DNA of 64,000 nucleotides from Rhodoplanes serenus (GCA_945897515.1 CAMDFO010000020.1:1-64000), one strand, 5' to 3'; shown: positions 17,997 to 27,160, counted from the stretch's first letter. Program-made: numbers and translations. The notes: generated by a model not told the origin, from the letters alone.

Positions 17997-19217
17997 ATGA
18001 ATCTCGACGTCAACACGCTTTTCATGGTGACGATGCACGTCGAGATCATGCTCGGCTTGCTGCTGCTGTTTGCGTGGGCGCAGAATTTTTCGAAACCCGC
18101 CCTGGCCTGGTGGGGAAGCGCGCATCTGCTGCGGGCGATCTCGATCATGCTGTTCGGAATGCATGGTTCGGTCCCCGAGTGGGTGTCACTCGACGTCGCC
18201 AACGCCGTGCTGTTCACGTCCTTCGCCGTGACCTGGAGCGGCGCGCGCGTGTTCGATCAGCGCTCGCCCGAGCCGGTGTGGAGCATGCTCGGCGTCGCGA
18301 TCTGGCTGCTGGCATGCCGTCTGCCGCAGTTCGCCACCGCCGTCGAATTCCGGGCCTTGGTCGGGTCGGGAATCGTGACCGCCTACACCTGGGCCGCAGC
18401 CTGGGAGTTCTGGCGCGCCCGGAGCGAAGCCCTGGTGTCCCGCTGGCCGGCGATCTTCATGCTGTTCGCGCACGGCGCGCTGTTCCTGCTGCGTACGCCG
18501 CTCGGCGCCATGCTGCACCTTCCCGGCACCAACGCGTTTGCCTACAGCGGCTGGCTGGAACTGTTGAGTCTCGAGGCGCTGCTGTTCACGATCTCCATCG
18601 CCTTCATATTGCTCGCCATGGCCAAGGAGCGCACCGAGCTTCGCCATCGTACGGCCGCCGCGACCGACGCGCTTACCGGCATCGCCAATCGCCGCGGCTT
18701 CCTTGAACAGAGCGCGGCGTCCAAGCACTGGGCGATGGACCTCCGCCCCACGGCGGTGCTGGTGATCGATCTCGACCGCTTCAAGTCGATCAACGATCAC
18801 TACGGCCACGCCGTCGGCGACCGCGCGCTGCAGATTTTCGCCGACACCGCCAAGGCTGCCGTCGGCTCGTCAGGGCTGGTCGGACGCTGGGGCGGCGATG
18901 AATTCGCCGCCGTGCTTTACGACACCGAACGCGACCGCGCGGCCGCCGTGGCGGAACGCATCCTGGGCGGGTTCCAGAAGGCTGCGGGTGCGATCGAGGG
19001 CTATCCGGTGGGAGCGACAGCAAGCATCGGCATGGTGTTCAGCGCCGCGGGTCCGCTCGACCTTCCGGCATTGCTGGCGGAGGCCGATCAGGCGCTCTAC
19101 CGCGCCAAGGAGGGCGGCCGCAACCGGATCGAGATCGCGTCGACCGATTTGGTCCGGCACGACAAGGATAGCGCACGGTTCAAAGCCGCGGCGCTCACAT
19201 CGCAAAGCGCGGCTTGA
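17997..19217 (+). CDS. Membrane-bound GGDEF diguanylate cyclase
   Basis: A 406-residue protein with six to seven hydrophobic helices in the first 215 residues and a C-terminal GGDEF domain. The active-site loop reads GRWGGDEFAAVLYD, the intact GGDEF signature, and TDALTGIANRRGF marks the domain start. It should make cyclic di-GMP. There is no RxxD inhibitory site five residues before GGDEF (the sequence there is SSGLVGRW), so product inhibition through the I-site is not expected. The membrane part resembles no named sensor I can assign. It faces the receiver-domain gene, tail to tail. Confidence 0.9.
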   Translation: MNLDVNTLFMVTMHVEIMLGLLLLFAWAQNFSKPALAWWGSAHLLRAISIMLFGMHGSVPEWVSLDVANAVLFTSFAVTWSGARVFDQRSPEPVWSMLGVAIWLLACRLPQFATAVEFRALVGSGIVTAYTWAAAWEFWRARSEALVSRWPAIFMLFAHGALFLLRTPLGAMLHLPGTNAFAYSGWLELLSLEALLFTISIAFILLAMAKERTELRHRTAAATDALTGIANRRGFLEQSAASKHWAMDLRPTAVLVIDLDRFKSINDHYGHAVGDRALQIFADTAKAAVGSSGLVGRWGGDEFAAVLYDTERDRAAAVAERILGGFQKAAGAIEGYPVGATASIGMVFSAAGPLDLPALLAEADQALYRAKEGGRNRIEIASTDLVRHDKDSARFKAAALTSQSAA

Positions 19218-19242
19218 ATTCCAGCTACTGAAAGTTTTCAGT

Positions 19243-19278
19243 TGTCATTCCGGGACGTCGCGAAGCGGCAGCCCGAAA
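19243..19278 (+). repeat. Half copy of a 'GTCATTCCGGG' palindromic repeat
   Basis: The stretch beginning GTCATTCCGGGACG and ending with AGCCCGAA matches the left arm of the complete repeat at 53167-53271 (same start, then gcgcgaagcg-like middle and AGCCCGAA). It lies between two convergent genes, where it may help terminate transcription. Confidence 0.5.
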
Positions 19279-19283
19279 AGAAG

Positions 19284-19775
19284 TTAAGCGGCGGAGATCA
19301 ACTCGCTGAGATCGGCACGGCGGCGCGGCAGCGGAATATAATATTTGCCGGCCCGCACCATCGGCCGCGGCTTCAGCAGGATGCCGATCAGCCGCTGCTT
19401 CAAGGTCTTCGGCGAAATCGGCGTGACCAGAAGCTCGTGGACACCGAGGCGCATCGCCTGATGCACGCGTGAGCGCTTGCCGACGTCCGTCAGCATGATG
19501 ATCGGCAAGTTGGGCTTCGGGAACACGCCCGGCGAGCGCACGATCCGCATGACCTCGCGGCCGTCCAGCACCGGCATATCCCAGTCCAGAATCATGACAT
19601 CCGGATTGACGTTGCGGATGGCTTCGATCGCAGCCACGCCGTCACCGACCTCATAGATCGATTTGGCGCCCAGATTCGTCAGCATCGTGCGCGTCAGGCG
19701 ACGCGTATACGGATTGGCGTCCGCAATCAGGACCACGAGGGCTTCGATGGCTTTTTCGATGGCAGGGCTGAGCAT
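19284..19775 (-). CDS. Stand-alone response regulator receiver protein
   Basis: A 163-residue protein with one REC domain (residues about 13-135) and a short basic tail (RAGKYYIPLPRRRADLSEL). VLIADANPYTRR provides the acidic residue pair, reduced to one D plus N, and DVMILDWDMPVLDG holds the phospho-acceptor Asp. The usual switch Lys before Pro is replaced: the sequence is ELLVTPISP instead of a KP motif. Its activation may therefore be altered. The adjacent gene is a diguanylate cyclase, but they are convergent. Confidence 0.85.
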   Translation of the reverse strand: MLSPAIEKAIEALVVLIADANPYTRRLTRTMLTNLGAKSIYEVGDGVAAIEAIRNVNPDVMILDWDMPVLDGREVMRIVRSPGVFPKPNLPIIMLTDVGKRSRVHQAMRLGVHELLVTPISPKTLKQRLIGILLKPRPMVRAGKYYIPLPRRRADLSELISAA

Positions 19776-19900
19776 GGTCCTGGCGCAATCCGATCTTTCG
19801 ACATTGCCACCCTACCTTGGGAATTTTGTCATTCCGCTAAGGCATCCCGTACAATTGTCCTCAATTGGAGCGTGCGTGAAAATTATGTATTATCAATGGG

Positions 19901-21136
19901 TTATGCAGTAGCCAAACGCTGGGTCGGCCGCATCAACAACCAGAGCACGATGGAAACGTTCACAAGATTCCAGGCCAGCCCGTTGAGGAAGGCGGCCTGG
20001 TAGGAGCCGGTAACATCGAAGATCACCCCCGACATCCATCCGCCCAGCGCCATCCCGAGCAGCGTCGCCATCAGCACGACGCCAAGCCGCGTGCCGGCTT
20101 CGCCCGGCGAGAAATATTCTCGCACGATGATGGCGTACATCGGCACGATGCCGCCCTGGAACAGGCCGAACAGCGCCGAGATGACGTAGAGCGAAGCGAG
20201 ACCGTCGAACAGCAGATACAGGAACAGCGCCGCGCCTTGCAGCACCGAGCTGATCAGCAGCGTCGCCATGCCGCCGATCCGGTCGGCGATGAATCCGGCC
20301 GCCACCCGGCTGATGAGGCCGAAGCCCAGCATAGCCGACAGCATCTCGGCGCCGCGCGCCGGCCCGTAGCCGAGGTCGCCGCAATACGCGACGATGTGGA
20401 CCTGCGGCATCGACATCGCGACGCAGCAAGCGATCCCGGCGACGAACAGGAGAGCCATGAGCGCGTTCGGCGAAATTCCGATCGAGCGCGAGCCGATCGC
20501 ACGTGCGCCTGGCGCGATGACGGGATGCGCCGGCGGACGCCGCCGCATCGCCAGCACCAGCGGCAGCATGGTCACGATGCAGATCACGCCGATGCTGATC
20601 TGGGTCGTGCGCCAGCCGTCGGTTGAAATGAAATACTGGATGATCGGCGGCCAGATCGCACCCGAGAGGTAGTTGCCGCAGGAGGCGAGCGCGACCGCGA
20701 TGCCGCGCCGGCGCGTGAACCAATGCGAGATGTCGGTCATCAGCGGACCGAAGCTGCCCGAACTGCCGATGCCGATCAGGCCCTGCGCCAGCGCGAACTG
20801 CCACAGATTGCCGGCCATGCCGGACAGCACGTAGCCGGTCGCGAGCAGCATCGCGCCGAGCACGACCGGGACCACGATGCCGAAGCGGTCGGCGAGCCGG
20901 CCCATCAGGATACCGCCGCCGCCGAAGCCGATCATGGTCAGCGCGAACGGCAGCGAAGCATCGCCGCGCGCGACGCCGAAATCGGCCTGTACCGCCGGCA
21001 GCGCGACCACGAACGACCACATGCCGACGCTGCCGATGGTGCCGATGGCCAACGCCACGGCGAGCCGCGTCCATGCATAGGCGGATTCGATGTCGGCGCT
21101 GGAGGCGCGCGCCCCGGCGTTGGCGTTGCTCGTCAC
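19901..21136 (-). CDS. MFS transporter, monocarboxylate/OFA-like
   Basis: A 411-residue 12-helix major facilitator protein. The helix 2-3 loop has GILMGRLADRFGIVVPVV (GRLADRFG signature), and the middle loop contains ISHWFTRRRGIAVALASCGN, typical of the oxalate/formate and monocarboxylate porter branch. It probably imports a small organic acid. The gene stands alone on the minus strand with no linked enzyme that would identify the substrate. Confidence 0.85.
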   Translation of the reverse strand: MTSNANAGARASSADIESAYAWTRLAVALAIGTIGSVGMWSFVVALPAVQADFGVARGDASLPFALTMIGFGGGGILMGRLADRFGIVVPVVLGAMLLATGYVLSGMAGNLWQFALAQGLIGIGSSGSFGPLMTDISHWFTRRRGIAVALASCGNYLSGAIWPPIIQYFISTDGWRTTQISIGVICIVTMLPLVLAMRRRPPAHPVIAPGARAIGSRSIGISPNALMALLFVAGIACCVAMSMPQVHIVAYCGDLGYGPARGAEMLSAMLGFGLISRVAAGFIADRIGGMATLLISSVLQGAALFLYLLFDGLASLYVISALFGLFQGGIVPMYAIIVREYFSPGEAGTRLGVVLMATLLGMALGGWMSGVIFDVTGSYQAAFLNGLAWNLVNVSIVLWLLMRPTQRLATA

Positions 21137-21291
21137 GGATAGGGTCCCGGCAGTTGGCAGTTTAGTCGTAGCACCGCGGGCGCGGCTGGCCTAGCGCGCG
21201 TGGCCTTGCGCAGCCATGACAATTTCGCGGTGGCGCCATCACCGAAAGCGATGGACGGCAGTCTCTCTCGTCGCGGCGTCGCGGGAGAGAG

Positions 21292-22269
21292 CTAATGCAG
21301 CTTCGGCGCCTTCAGGAAGCGCTGGCGATCGCTGGACTTGATGCGCGCCTCGAACGTCTTGCCGTCGCGGTAGACCGAGAGCGGAACCTCGACGCCGGCG
21401 GAACCGAGCGCCCATACCTTGCGATAGAGCCCGCCGAGATCGCTCACATCGGTACCGCCGATCGAAAGCACGACGTCCCCGGTACGCAGATCGGCGCGCT
21501 GTGCCGGCCCGTCCTTGGCAAGGCCGACCACCACGACCTTGTCCTCGATCTCGGTGGCGTAGAGACCAAGCCATGGCCGCGGCGGCTTGTTGGGCCGCCC
21601 AAGCGTCATCATGTCGTCGAGCGTCGGCTTGAGCAGGTTGATCGGGATGATCATGTTGAGGTCGCCCGGCGGCCCCTGCTCGCGCCCTTCCTGCAATTGC
21701 AGCGAGCCAACGCCGATCAGATCGCCTGCCGGCCCGATCAGCGCCGTGCCGCCCCAATTGGGATGCGATGGCGAGGTGAAGATCGCTTCGTCGACCACAT
21801 ATTCCCAGTAGCCGGCAAACTCCTGCTTGGCGACGATACGGGCCGCGAGCGAGCGATGCCGTCCGCCTGCGCCACCGAGAACGACGCGCTGGCCGACCTC
21901 CGCGTTGTCGGAATTGCCGATCGGCAGCGCCGGCAGATCGAGGCGGGCGAGCGCCTGAACGAGACCGAACCCTGTCGTCTGGTCGAACCCGAGCACGGTG
22001 CCTGGCACATTGCGGCCGTCGATCAAGCTGAGCCAGATCGTTTCGGCCTCGGTCACCAGATAGCCAACCGTCAGCACCAGGCCGTCGGCCCGGATCAGAA
22101 CGCCGTTGCCGCCGCGCTCGGTGCCCAGCGTATCGGCGGTGAATGCATCGCTCGGAATGATGGAGCGCAGTCCAACCACCGCGGAGAGCGCCTGGTCGAG
22201 GTCGTAATCGTAATCCTCCGGCTTCGGCTGCGCGGAAGGCGGCACCTTCCAGTCACTCACGGATGCCAT
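21292..22269 (-). CDS. HtrA/S1C-like pseudo-protease with PDZ domain
   Basis: A 325-residue protein with the fold order of HtrA/DegP: a trypsin-like domain (about 20-205) and a C-terminal PDZ domain (about 215-310, DGPAQRADLRTGDVVLSIGG). All three catalytic positions appear changed: TNNHVV becomes TVGYLV (His to Tyr), TDLAL becomes TGFGL (Asp to Gly) and GNSGG becomes PNWGG (Ser to Trp). There is no clear signal peptide. It should be proteolytically inactive and may bind peptides or act as a chaperone. The ATG at 22269 has AGGAG at good spacing. Confidence 0.8.
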   Translation of the reverse strand: MASVSDWKVPPSAQPKPEDYDYDLDQALSAVVGLRSIIPSDAFTADTLGTERGGNGVLIRADGLVLTVGYLVTEAETIWLSLIDGRNVPGTVLGFDQTTGFGLVQALARLDLPALPIGNSDNAEVGQRVVLGGAGGRHRSLAARIVAKQEFAGYWEYVVDEAIFTSPSHPNWGGTALIGPAGDLIGVGSLQLQEGREQGPPGDLNMIIPINLLKPTLDDMMTLGRPNKPPRPWLGLYATEIEDKVVVVGLAKDGPAQRADLRTGDVVLSIGGTDVSDLGGLYRKVWALGSAGVEVPLSVYRDGKTFEARIKSSDRQRFLKAPKLH

Positions 22270-22526
22270 TTGCGAAAACTCCTGCTCAGCCGTCGGTGGC
22301 AAAATATCGGTGGTTTGGTCGGAACCTCAAGGCCGAATATCCAGCACAGCCGACTATCCGAAACACCGGGCATTTCGTCCATATCGACGGAGCGGACCTC
22401 GTTTGGGCTGCACACAAACCATAGCGCAACTCACTGCACAGCCCGCCAATTTAATTATTTGCCCCTCCGCGACTCAGATAAGCCTGCGGAATCCAGCCGG
22501 CCCGGCGAGCGTTCGGTTCGTCAAAG

Positions 22527-23489
22527 GTGGCGAAACTTTGGAATCGAGTGGAGCGGCCCGTGCTTCCGAGTTTTCGGCTCATTGTGGCGACGTTCCTGTT
22601 CAGTTTCGTGCTGGTGTTCGCCAGCCTGCGGCTCGTCGATTCCGCACGCCTCACCCAGGAGCCTCTATCGGTGCCCTTGGCGGTGCTACCGCAAGGCGGC
22701 TTCCCGACGCAATTCGCCGGCATCGCGGATCGCCGCGGCAACGACGATATTCCAGCGATCTTCAACATTCGCTTCGCGGCCGGCACCGGCACCCTCGCCC
22801 CGATTCCCGCGAGCCTCACCTTGCATGCGCTTGGCCGCGCCCAAGAACATAGCCATCACCAGGAATACAATACGGGCTTGGACGCCGAACCGATTCCCGA
22901 GCCGGCTCCTGTCCCGCAGGTTACCGTCGAACCGCTTAGCGCGCCGGCAACGCAAGCACCGCTCGATGAGCGTGCGTGGCCGCATCCGCAGAACAGAAGC
23001 GAGACCGAAACCATCGCGCCTCTCGCCGCATTGCCGCAAGGCGTCACAACGCCGGCGCTTGAACCGAAGGCGATAGCAACGCCCGAAGCTTCGGCGACCG
23101 CGACCGCCCGCTCAGCGGCGGCGGCCGAACCGGCCGCAGCGGCAACCCAATTGCCGGCAACCATCGAGCCGCTGGCCGATTCCCGCGTTGAGGTCGCTGC
23201 TCTGCCCCAGCCTCAAGCGACGCCCGGCGACAAATCGGCGAACACCGAGCCCGATCTGACCGCGTCGATCGATCCCGACCGGCCTTCGCCGGTCGCCGTC
23301 CCCACCGCCGGGACGACCAGGCCGACGACCGCTCCGGTGCGACGCACCAAGCCGAAGGCAGCCCGTCCCGACCAGAAGGCGATACAGGCGCGTGCCGCCC
23401 GTTCGCGCTCGTCAAGCCCGCGGACCACGGCGCCCGCAACGACGCCGGCCGCGACCCCCTTCTCTCTGTTCGGCAACACGGCGCAATAA
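22527..23489 (+). CDS. Membrane-anchored Pro/Ala/Thr-rich protein, unknown function
   Basis: A 320-residue protein, probably starting at a GTG, with a single N-terminal membrane helix (LIVATFLFSFVLVFASLRLV). The rest is low-complexity: PEPAPVPQ, APATQAPL, repeated TPAL/ATPE stretches and a basic C-terminal third (TTAPVRRTKPKAARP). Residues 45-95 (LPQGGFPTQFAGIADRRG) look more ordered. Disordered Pro/Ala-rich tails of this kind often span the periplasm or cell wall. I do not recognise a family and assign no function. Confidence 0.6.
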   Translation: MAKLWNRVERPVLPSFRLIVATFLFSFVLVFASLRLVDSARLTQEPLSVPLAVLPQGGFPTQFAGIADRRGNDDIPAIFNIRFAAGTGTLAPIPASLTLHALGRAQEHSHHQEYNTGLDAEPIPEPAPVPQVTVEPLSAPATQAPLDERAWPHPQNRSETETIAPLAALPQGVTTPALEPKAIATPEASATATARSAAAAEPAAAATQLPATIEPLADSRVEVAALPQPQATPGDKSANTEPDLTASIDPDRPSPVAVPTAGTTRPTTAPVRRTKPKAARPDQKAIQARAARSRSSSPRTTAPATTPAATPFSLFGNTAQ

Positions 23490-23554
23490 CTTAAAGCCAG
23501 TCCGTCGCACATCCGATCATGGCAAAATCGGCGGAAGCGCTATACTTGCGCTCC

Positions 23555-24568
23555 ATGCCTCCTCTTTCCATTCTCGATCTCTCGCCCGTCACGACCGGCA
23601 TCTCCGGCGCCCAGGCACTCCATAACAGCGTCGATCTCGGCCGCTTCGCGGACCGGCTCGGCTTCCGGCGCTATTGGATGGCTGAGCATCACAGCATGCC
23701 GAATATCGCGAGTTCGGCACCCGACATCATGATCGGGCAGATCGCCGCAGCGACTAAAAATATGCGCGTCGGTTCGGGCGGCGTAATGCTGCCCAATCAC
23801 GCTCCGCTGGCGGTCGCCGAGCGCTACAAGGTGCTCGAAGGGTTGTTTCCCGGCCGCATCGATCTCGGTCTGGGACGCGCACCCGGCACCGATCCGGTGA
23901 CCTCATATGCGTTGCGGCGGCGGCAGGACGATCCCAACGCCGATGACTTCCTCGAACGCTTCCAGGAGCTCCTGGCGTTCGAGCAGGGCGCGTTTCCGGA
24001 AGGCCACCCGTTCCGCAACGTACGCGCCATGCCGCAAGACGTGCCGCTGCCGCCAATCTTTCTGCTCGGCTCGAGCGGCTACAGCGCGCAGCTTGCGGCC
24101 CACATCGGCGCGGGCTTTTCCTTCGCGCATCACTTTTCCGATCTCGATCCGGTCGGCCCGATGATGACCTACCGCGAGCAGTTCAAGCCGTCGCCGGCGA
24201 ACGACAAGCCGATCGCCATCCTCGCCGTTCACGTCGTCGCTGCCGACACCGATGCCGAGGCCGAACGGCTCGCCAGCTCCGTCGACTTGAACTTTGCGCG
24301 CCGCCGCCAGGGCCACTACCAGCCGATACCCAGCCCGGAGGAGGCGGCGGCGTACAGCTACACGTCCACCGACCGCGCGCTGATCGGACGCAACCGCTTG
24401 CGGCTTGTGGTCGGCAGCAAAGATAACGTGATGGCGCATCTCGAACCGCTGATCGCGGCGACCAAGGCCGACGAGCTGATGATCACCACCATGATCTACG
24501 ACCACGACGCGCGGAAGCATTCGTACGCGATCATGGCCGAGGCGTTTGGGCTGACACCGGCATCGTGA
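23555..24568 (+). CDS. LLM-class flavin-dependent oxidoreductase, YhbW/MsnO8-like
   Basis: A 337-residue luciferase-like monooxygenase. SILDLSPVTTGISGAQALHN at the start and YWMAEHHSMPNIASSAPDI near residue 55 are typical of the MsnO8/YhbW branch, as is GVMLPNHAPLAVAE. The C-terminal segment GSKDNVMAHLEPL is also typical. It would use FMNH2 and oxygen on an unknown substrate. The ATG at 23555 fits the conserved start; an upstream ATG adds 12 residues without homology that I can see. Confidence 0.87.
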   Translation: MPPLSILDLSPVTTGISGAQALHNSVDLGRFADRLGFRRYWMAEHHSMPNIASSAPDIMIGQIAAATKNMRVGSGGVMLPNHAPLAVAERYKVLEGLFPGRIDLGLGRAPGTDPVTSYALRRRQDDPNADDFLERFQELLAFEQGAFPEGHPFRNVRAMPQDVPLPPIFLLGSSGYSAQLAAHIGAGFSFAHHFSDLDPVGPMMTYREQFKPSPANDKPIAILAVHVVAADTDAEAERLASSVDLNFARRRQGHYQPIPSPEEAAAYSYTSTDRALIGRNRLRLVVGSKDNVMAHLEPLIAATKADELMITTMIYDHDARKHSYAIMAEAFGLTPAS

Positions 24569-24649
24569 CGCATCCCGACGCCTTTGCTTGCGACGCCGTT
24601 CCGACTAGCATCTGCGACAACAAGACGGAACTCGACTGGAGGAAAGCTC

Positions 24650-25603
24650 ATGCGCACGATATCCATGCTGGCGATGGCCGGTTTCATGTTGCTGCCGACA
24701 CTGGCGCACGCGCAGAGCGACTATCCCAACCGCATCGTTAAGATCGTCAATCCCTATGCCGCGGGCGGCACCACCGACCTGCTGACGCGGGCGCTCGCCG
24801 TCGGGCTGTCGAGCCGGCTCGGCCAGCAGTTCATCGTCGAGAACAAGGCGGGCGCCGGCGGCGCGATCGGCACGGCGGGCGTCGCGCGCTCCAATCCCGA
24901 CGGCTATGAGCTGCTGTTCGCTCCGGCGCTGGTGCTGACCGTGCATCCGCAGGCGCGCACCGACACCGGCTACAAGTCGGATGCGCTCGCTCCGATCTGC
25001 CAGACCTTCGAGAATGCGATGGGCCTGGTGGTGAAGCCGGACTCGCCGATCAAGAGCATCGCCGATCTGGTGGCGGCAGCGCGTGCGCGTCCCGGCCAGT
25101 TGAACTACGGCCATCAGGGCCCGTCCACCATTCCGCATCTCGCGATGGAGGAGTTCCTGATCAACGCCAAGCTCGACATCAAGGACATCCCGTTCCGCAG
25201 CGATCCGGCAGTGATCACCGATGTGCTCGGCGGCCGCATCGACGTGGGGGCGGTGGTCATGGGCGTCGTGGCCGGCCAGAACGTCCGCATCATCGGCATC
25301 TTCGCGGAGACCCGGCATTCGTCGTTCCCCGATGCTCCAACCGTGAAGGAACAAGGATTCGACGTGAGCCCGACAAGTTTCGGCGGATTGCTGGCCCCGG
25401 CGGCGACGCCCGCTCCGGTGCGGGCCAAGCTCGCTGCTGCCTGCGAAGGCGCGGCCAAGGATGAAATCTACGAGAGCGCTGCGAAGCGCGCCGCGCAGCC
25501 GACGACCTACTATGCCGACGCCGCGACGTTCCGGCAGCGGCTGCAACGCGACACCGAGCGCAAGGCGGAAGTGCTCAAACGCCTGAGTGCGAAGCCGCAA
25601 TAA
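24650..25603 (+). CDS. Bug/TctC-family substrate-binding protein
   Basis: A 317-residue periplasmic binding protein of the tripartite tricarboxylate transporter (Bug) family. It has a cleavable signal peptide (MRTISMLAMAGFMLLPTLAHAQ), then the family start YPNRIVKIVNPYAAGGTTD and IVENKAGAGGAIGT. No TctA or TctB membrane subunit is nearby, as is usual for the expanded Bug families of this group. The ligand is probably an organic acid or aromatic. GGAGG lies just before the ATG, and a strong hairpin follows the stop codon. Confidence 0.9.
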   Translation: MRTISMLAMAGFMLLPTLAHAQSDYPNRIVKIVNPYAAGGTTDLLTRALAVGLSSRLGQQFIVENKAGAGGAIGTAGVARSNPDGYELLFAPALVLTVHPQARTDTGYKSDALAPICQTFENAMGLVVKPDSPIKSIADLVAAARARPGQLNYGHQGPSTIPHLAMEEFLINAKLDIKDIPFRSDPAVITDVLGGRIDVGAVVMGVVAGQNVRIIGIFAETRHSSFPDAPTVKEQGFDVSPTSFGGLLAPAATPAPVRAKLAAACEGAAKDEIYESAAKRAAQPTTYYADAATFRQRLQRDTERKAEVLKRLSAKPQ

Positions 25604-25607
25604 ACAC

Positions 25608-25632
25608 GAACCCCGGCGCAAGGCCGGGGTTC
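25608..25632. terminator. Hairpin terminator between convergent genes
   Basis: GAACCCCGGC (25608-25617) pairs perfectly with GCCGGGGTTC (25623-25632) around a 5-nt loop. It sits 4 bp after the Bug-gene stop codon and 30 bp beyond the end of the convergent gene, so it can serve both directions. There is no long T run. Confidence 0.65.
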
Positions 25633-25661
25633 GGAACTCGGACGCAACTGACAGACTGAGT

Positions 25662-26156
25662 TCAGCGCGTCTGGGTCTGCGGCGGATATTGCGGCGTGTA
25701 TTGCTGCTGCGGCTGCGCGTACTGCATCTGCGGCTGCTGCACCGCTCCGGTCTGCTGCGGAGGCTGAGCCTGAACCGGCGGATTCATCGCCATCTCGTTG
25801 GTGCAATTGTCCTTGAACAGCACCGCACCTTCCTGGGTGTACTCCTTGGTCAGGCAGGTGCAGCGGTTCGTGGTGATGACCGGGGCTGCGGCGTAGACGA
25901 CCGGCGGCGTATACCAGACGTGCCGGTGACGATGGCCATGCCAGTGCGGGCGATGCGGCCAACGGGGGCGAAGGTGGCCGTGGCGGCCGGGGCGGCCGTA
26001 TCCGGGATCGATCACGCGGCCGGGCCGGCCGGCGTGACTGCCGCCTCCGCCAGCCCTGTGAAAGCCAGGCGAGGCATCGGACGAAGTGGGCGTGAGCAGC
26101 ATGGCGCCAAACGTGGCGGCGGCAGCAATAGCGAGCAGGCCAGACTTGCAAAGCAT
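25662..26156 (-). CDS. Secreted His/Pro/Gln-rich small protein, unknown
   Basis: A 164-residue exported protein: signal peptide MLCKSGLLAIAAAATFGAML to about residue 28, then a His/Arg/Gly-rich region (PHRPHWHGHRHRHVWY), a short conserved-looking block with three cysteines (CTCLTKEYTQEGAVLFKDNC) and a Gln/Pro/Tyr-rich tail. Such His-rich and Gln-rich ends suggest metal binding and disorder. The Cys block is the part most likely to be folded. The ATG at 26156 opens the signal peptide and has GGAGAG ahead of it. Confidence 0.7.
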   Translation of the reverse strand: MLCKSGLLAIAAAATFGAMLLTPTSSDASPGFHRAGGGGSHAGRPGRVIDPGYGRPGRHGHLRPRWPHRPHWHGHRHRHVWYTPPVVYAAAPVITTNRCTCLTKEYTQEGAVLFKDNCTNEMAMNPPVQAQPPQQTGAVQQPQMQYAQPQQQYTPQYPPQTQTR

Positions 26157-26297
26157 TGAACTCTCCTGTGCGCGATCTGATCGCGTTGTGCCTTCGGAGA
26201 ATTGGTCGCCCCGCTGCCCTACTTGGTTCAAAGGCCTTGGCGAGGCCCGCACGGACAGCTAAACAGCGTTAACAATGTCAGCGTAGGGAGGACTATC

Positions 26298-26969
26298 TTG
26301 GGTAAGCATTTCTCGCTCACGGCCACCGACAGCCATCAGCTCGGAGCCTACCGGGCCGATCCTTCAGGTAAGCCGAAGGGCGGCATCGTCGTGATCCAGG
26401 AGATTTTCGGGGTCAACAACCACATCCGCAACGTCTGCGATAAGTTTGCGGAAGAAGGTTACGTTGCCGTGGCGCCGGCGCTGTTCGACCGTCAGGTGAA
26501 GGACTTCCAGTCCGGCTACACCCCGCCCGAGATCGAGAAGGCGCGCTCGTTCATTGCCAAGCCCGACTGGGACGCGATGCTGCGCGACACCGACGCCGCG
26601 ATCAAGGAGATCAAGTCGGTCGGCCCGGTGGCCATCGTCGGCTACTGCATGGGCGGCTCGATCGCGTTCCTGGCGGCGTGCCGCCTGTCGGGTCTGAGCG
26701 CCGCGGTCGCCTATTACGGCGGCGCGATCGCAAAGAATGCCGACGAGAAGCCGAAGTGCCCGGTGCAGATGCATTTCGGCGAGAAGGACGCCGGCATCCC
26801 GATGACCGACGTCGAGATCATCAAGCAGAAACGTCCCGACACCGAGATCTACACCTACCCGGATGCCGGTCACGGATTCCATTGTGACGAGCGCGGCAGC
26901 TATCATCAGGGCAGTTCCGCCACGGCGTGGGGCCGCACCATGAGCTTCCTGCAACGCCATATGAAGTGA
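26298..26969 (+). CDS. Dienelactone hydrolase family protein
   Basis: A 223-residue alpha/beta hydrolase. EIFGVNNHIRNVCDKFAEEGY is the typical first half, GYCMGGSIAF carries the Cys nucleophile, GEKDAGIP the Asp and GHGFHCD the His of the Cys-Asp-His triad. Family members open dienelactones in chlorocatechol and protoanemonin pathways, but many are general carboxymethylenebutenolidase-like esterases. TTG at 26298 is taken as the start because AGGGAGG stands 5 bp before it; the upstream in-frame stretch shows no homology. Confidence 0.85.
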   Translation: MGKHFSLTATDSHQLGAYRADPSGKPKGGIVVIQEIFGVNNHIRNVCDKFAEEGYVAVAPALFDRQVKDFQSGYTPPEIEKARSFIAKPDWDAMLRDTDAAIKEIKSVGPVAIVGYCMGGSIAFLAACRLSGLSAAVAYYGGAIAKNADEKPKCPVQMHFGEKDAGIPMTDVEIIKQKRPDTEIYTYPDAGHGFHCDERGSYHQGSSATAWGRTMSFLQRHMK

Positions 26970-27123
26970 GGCGCGCGTCCGTCGTAGAAATACGGATGCG
27001 GCAAGTACGGAAGCATTTGAACGGCTGACGCAAGGTTTGCTTCACGCGCATCTGCAAGGATGCAGGTGCGGTGAGCCTCTTCGAGGGGGCGTAAGCCGGG
27101 ATCACATTGTGGCAGCCACACTT

Positions 27124-27160
27124 GGCCGCGCGGCTAAAACCGCGCGGCCGGTATTTTTTT
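27124..27160 (+). terminator. Rho-independent terminator with seven-T run
   Basis: GGCCGCGCGG (27124-27133) pairs perfectly with CCGCGCGGCC (27140-27149) around CTAAAA, followed by GGTA and a run of seven T (27154-27160). It would end transcription from the dienelactone hydrolase side, about 155 bp after that stop codon. Its last bases overlap the stop codon of the convergent export lipoprotein gene. Confidence 0.8.
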
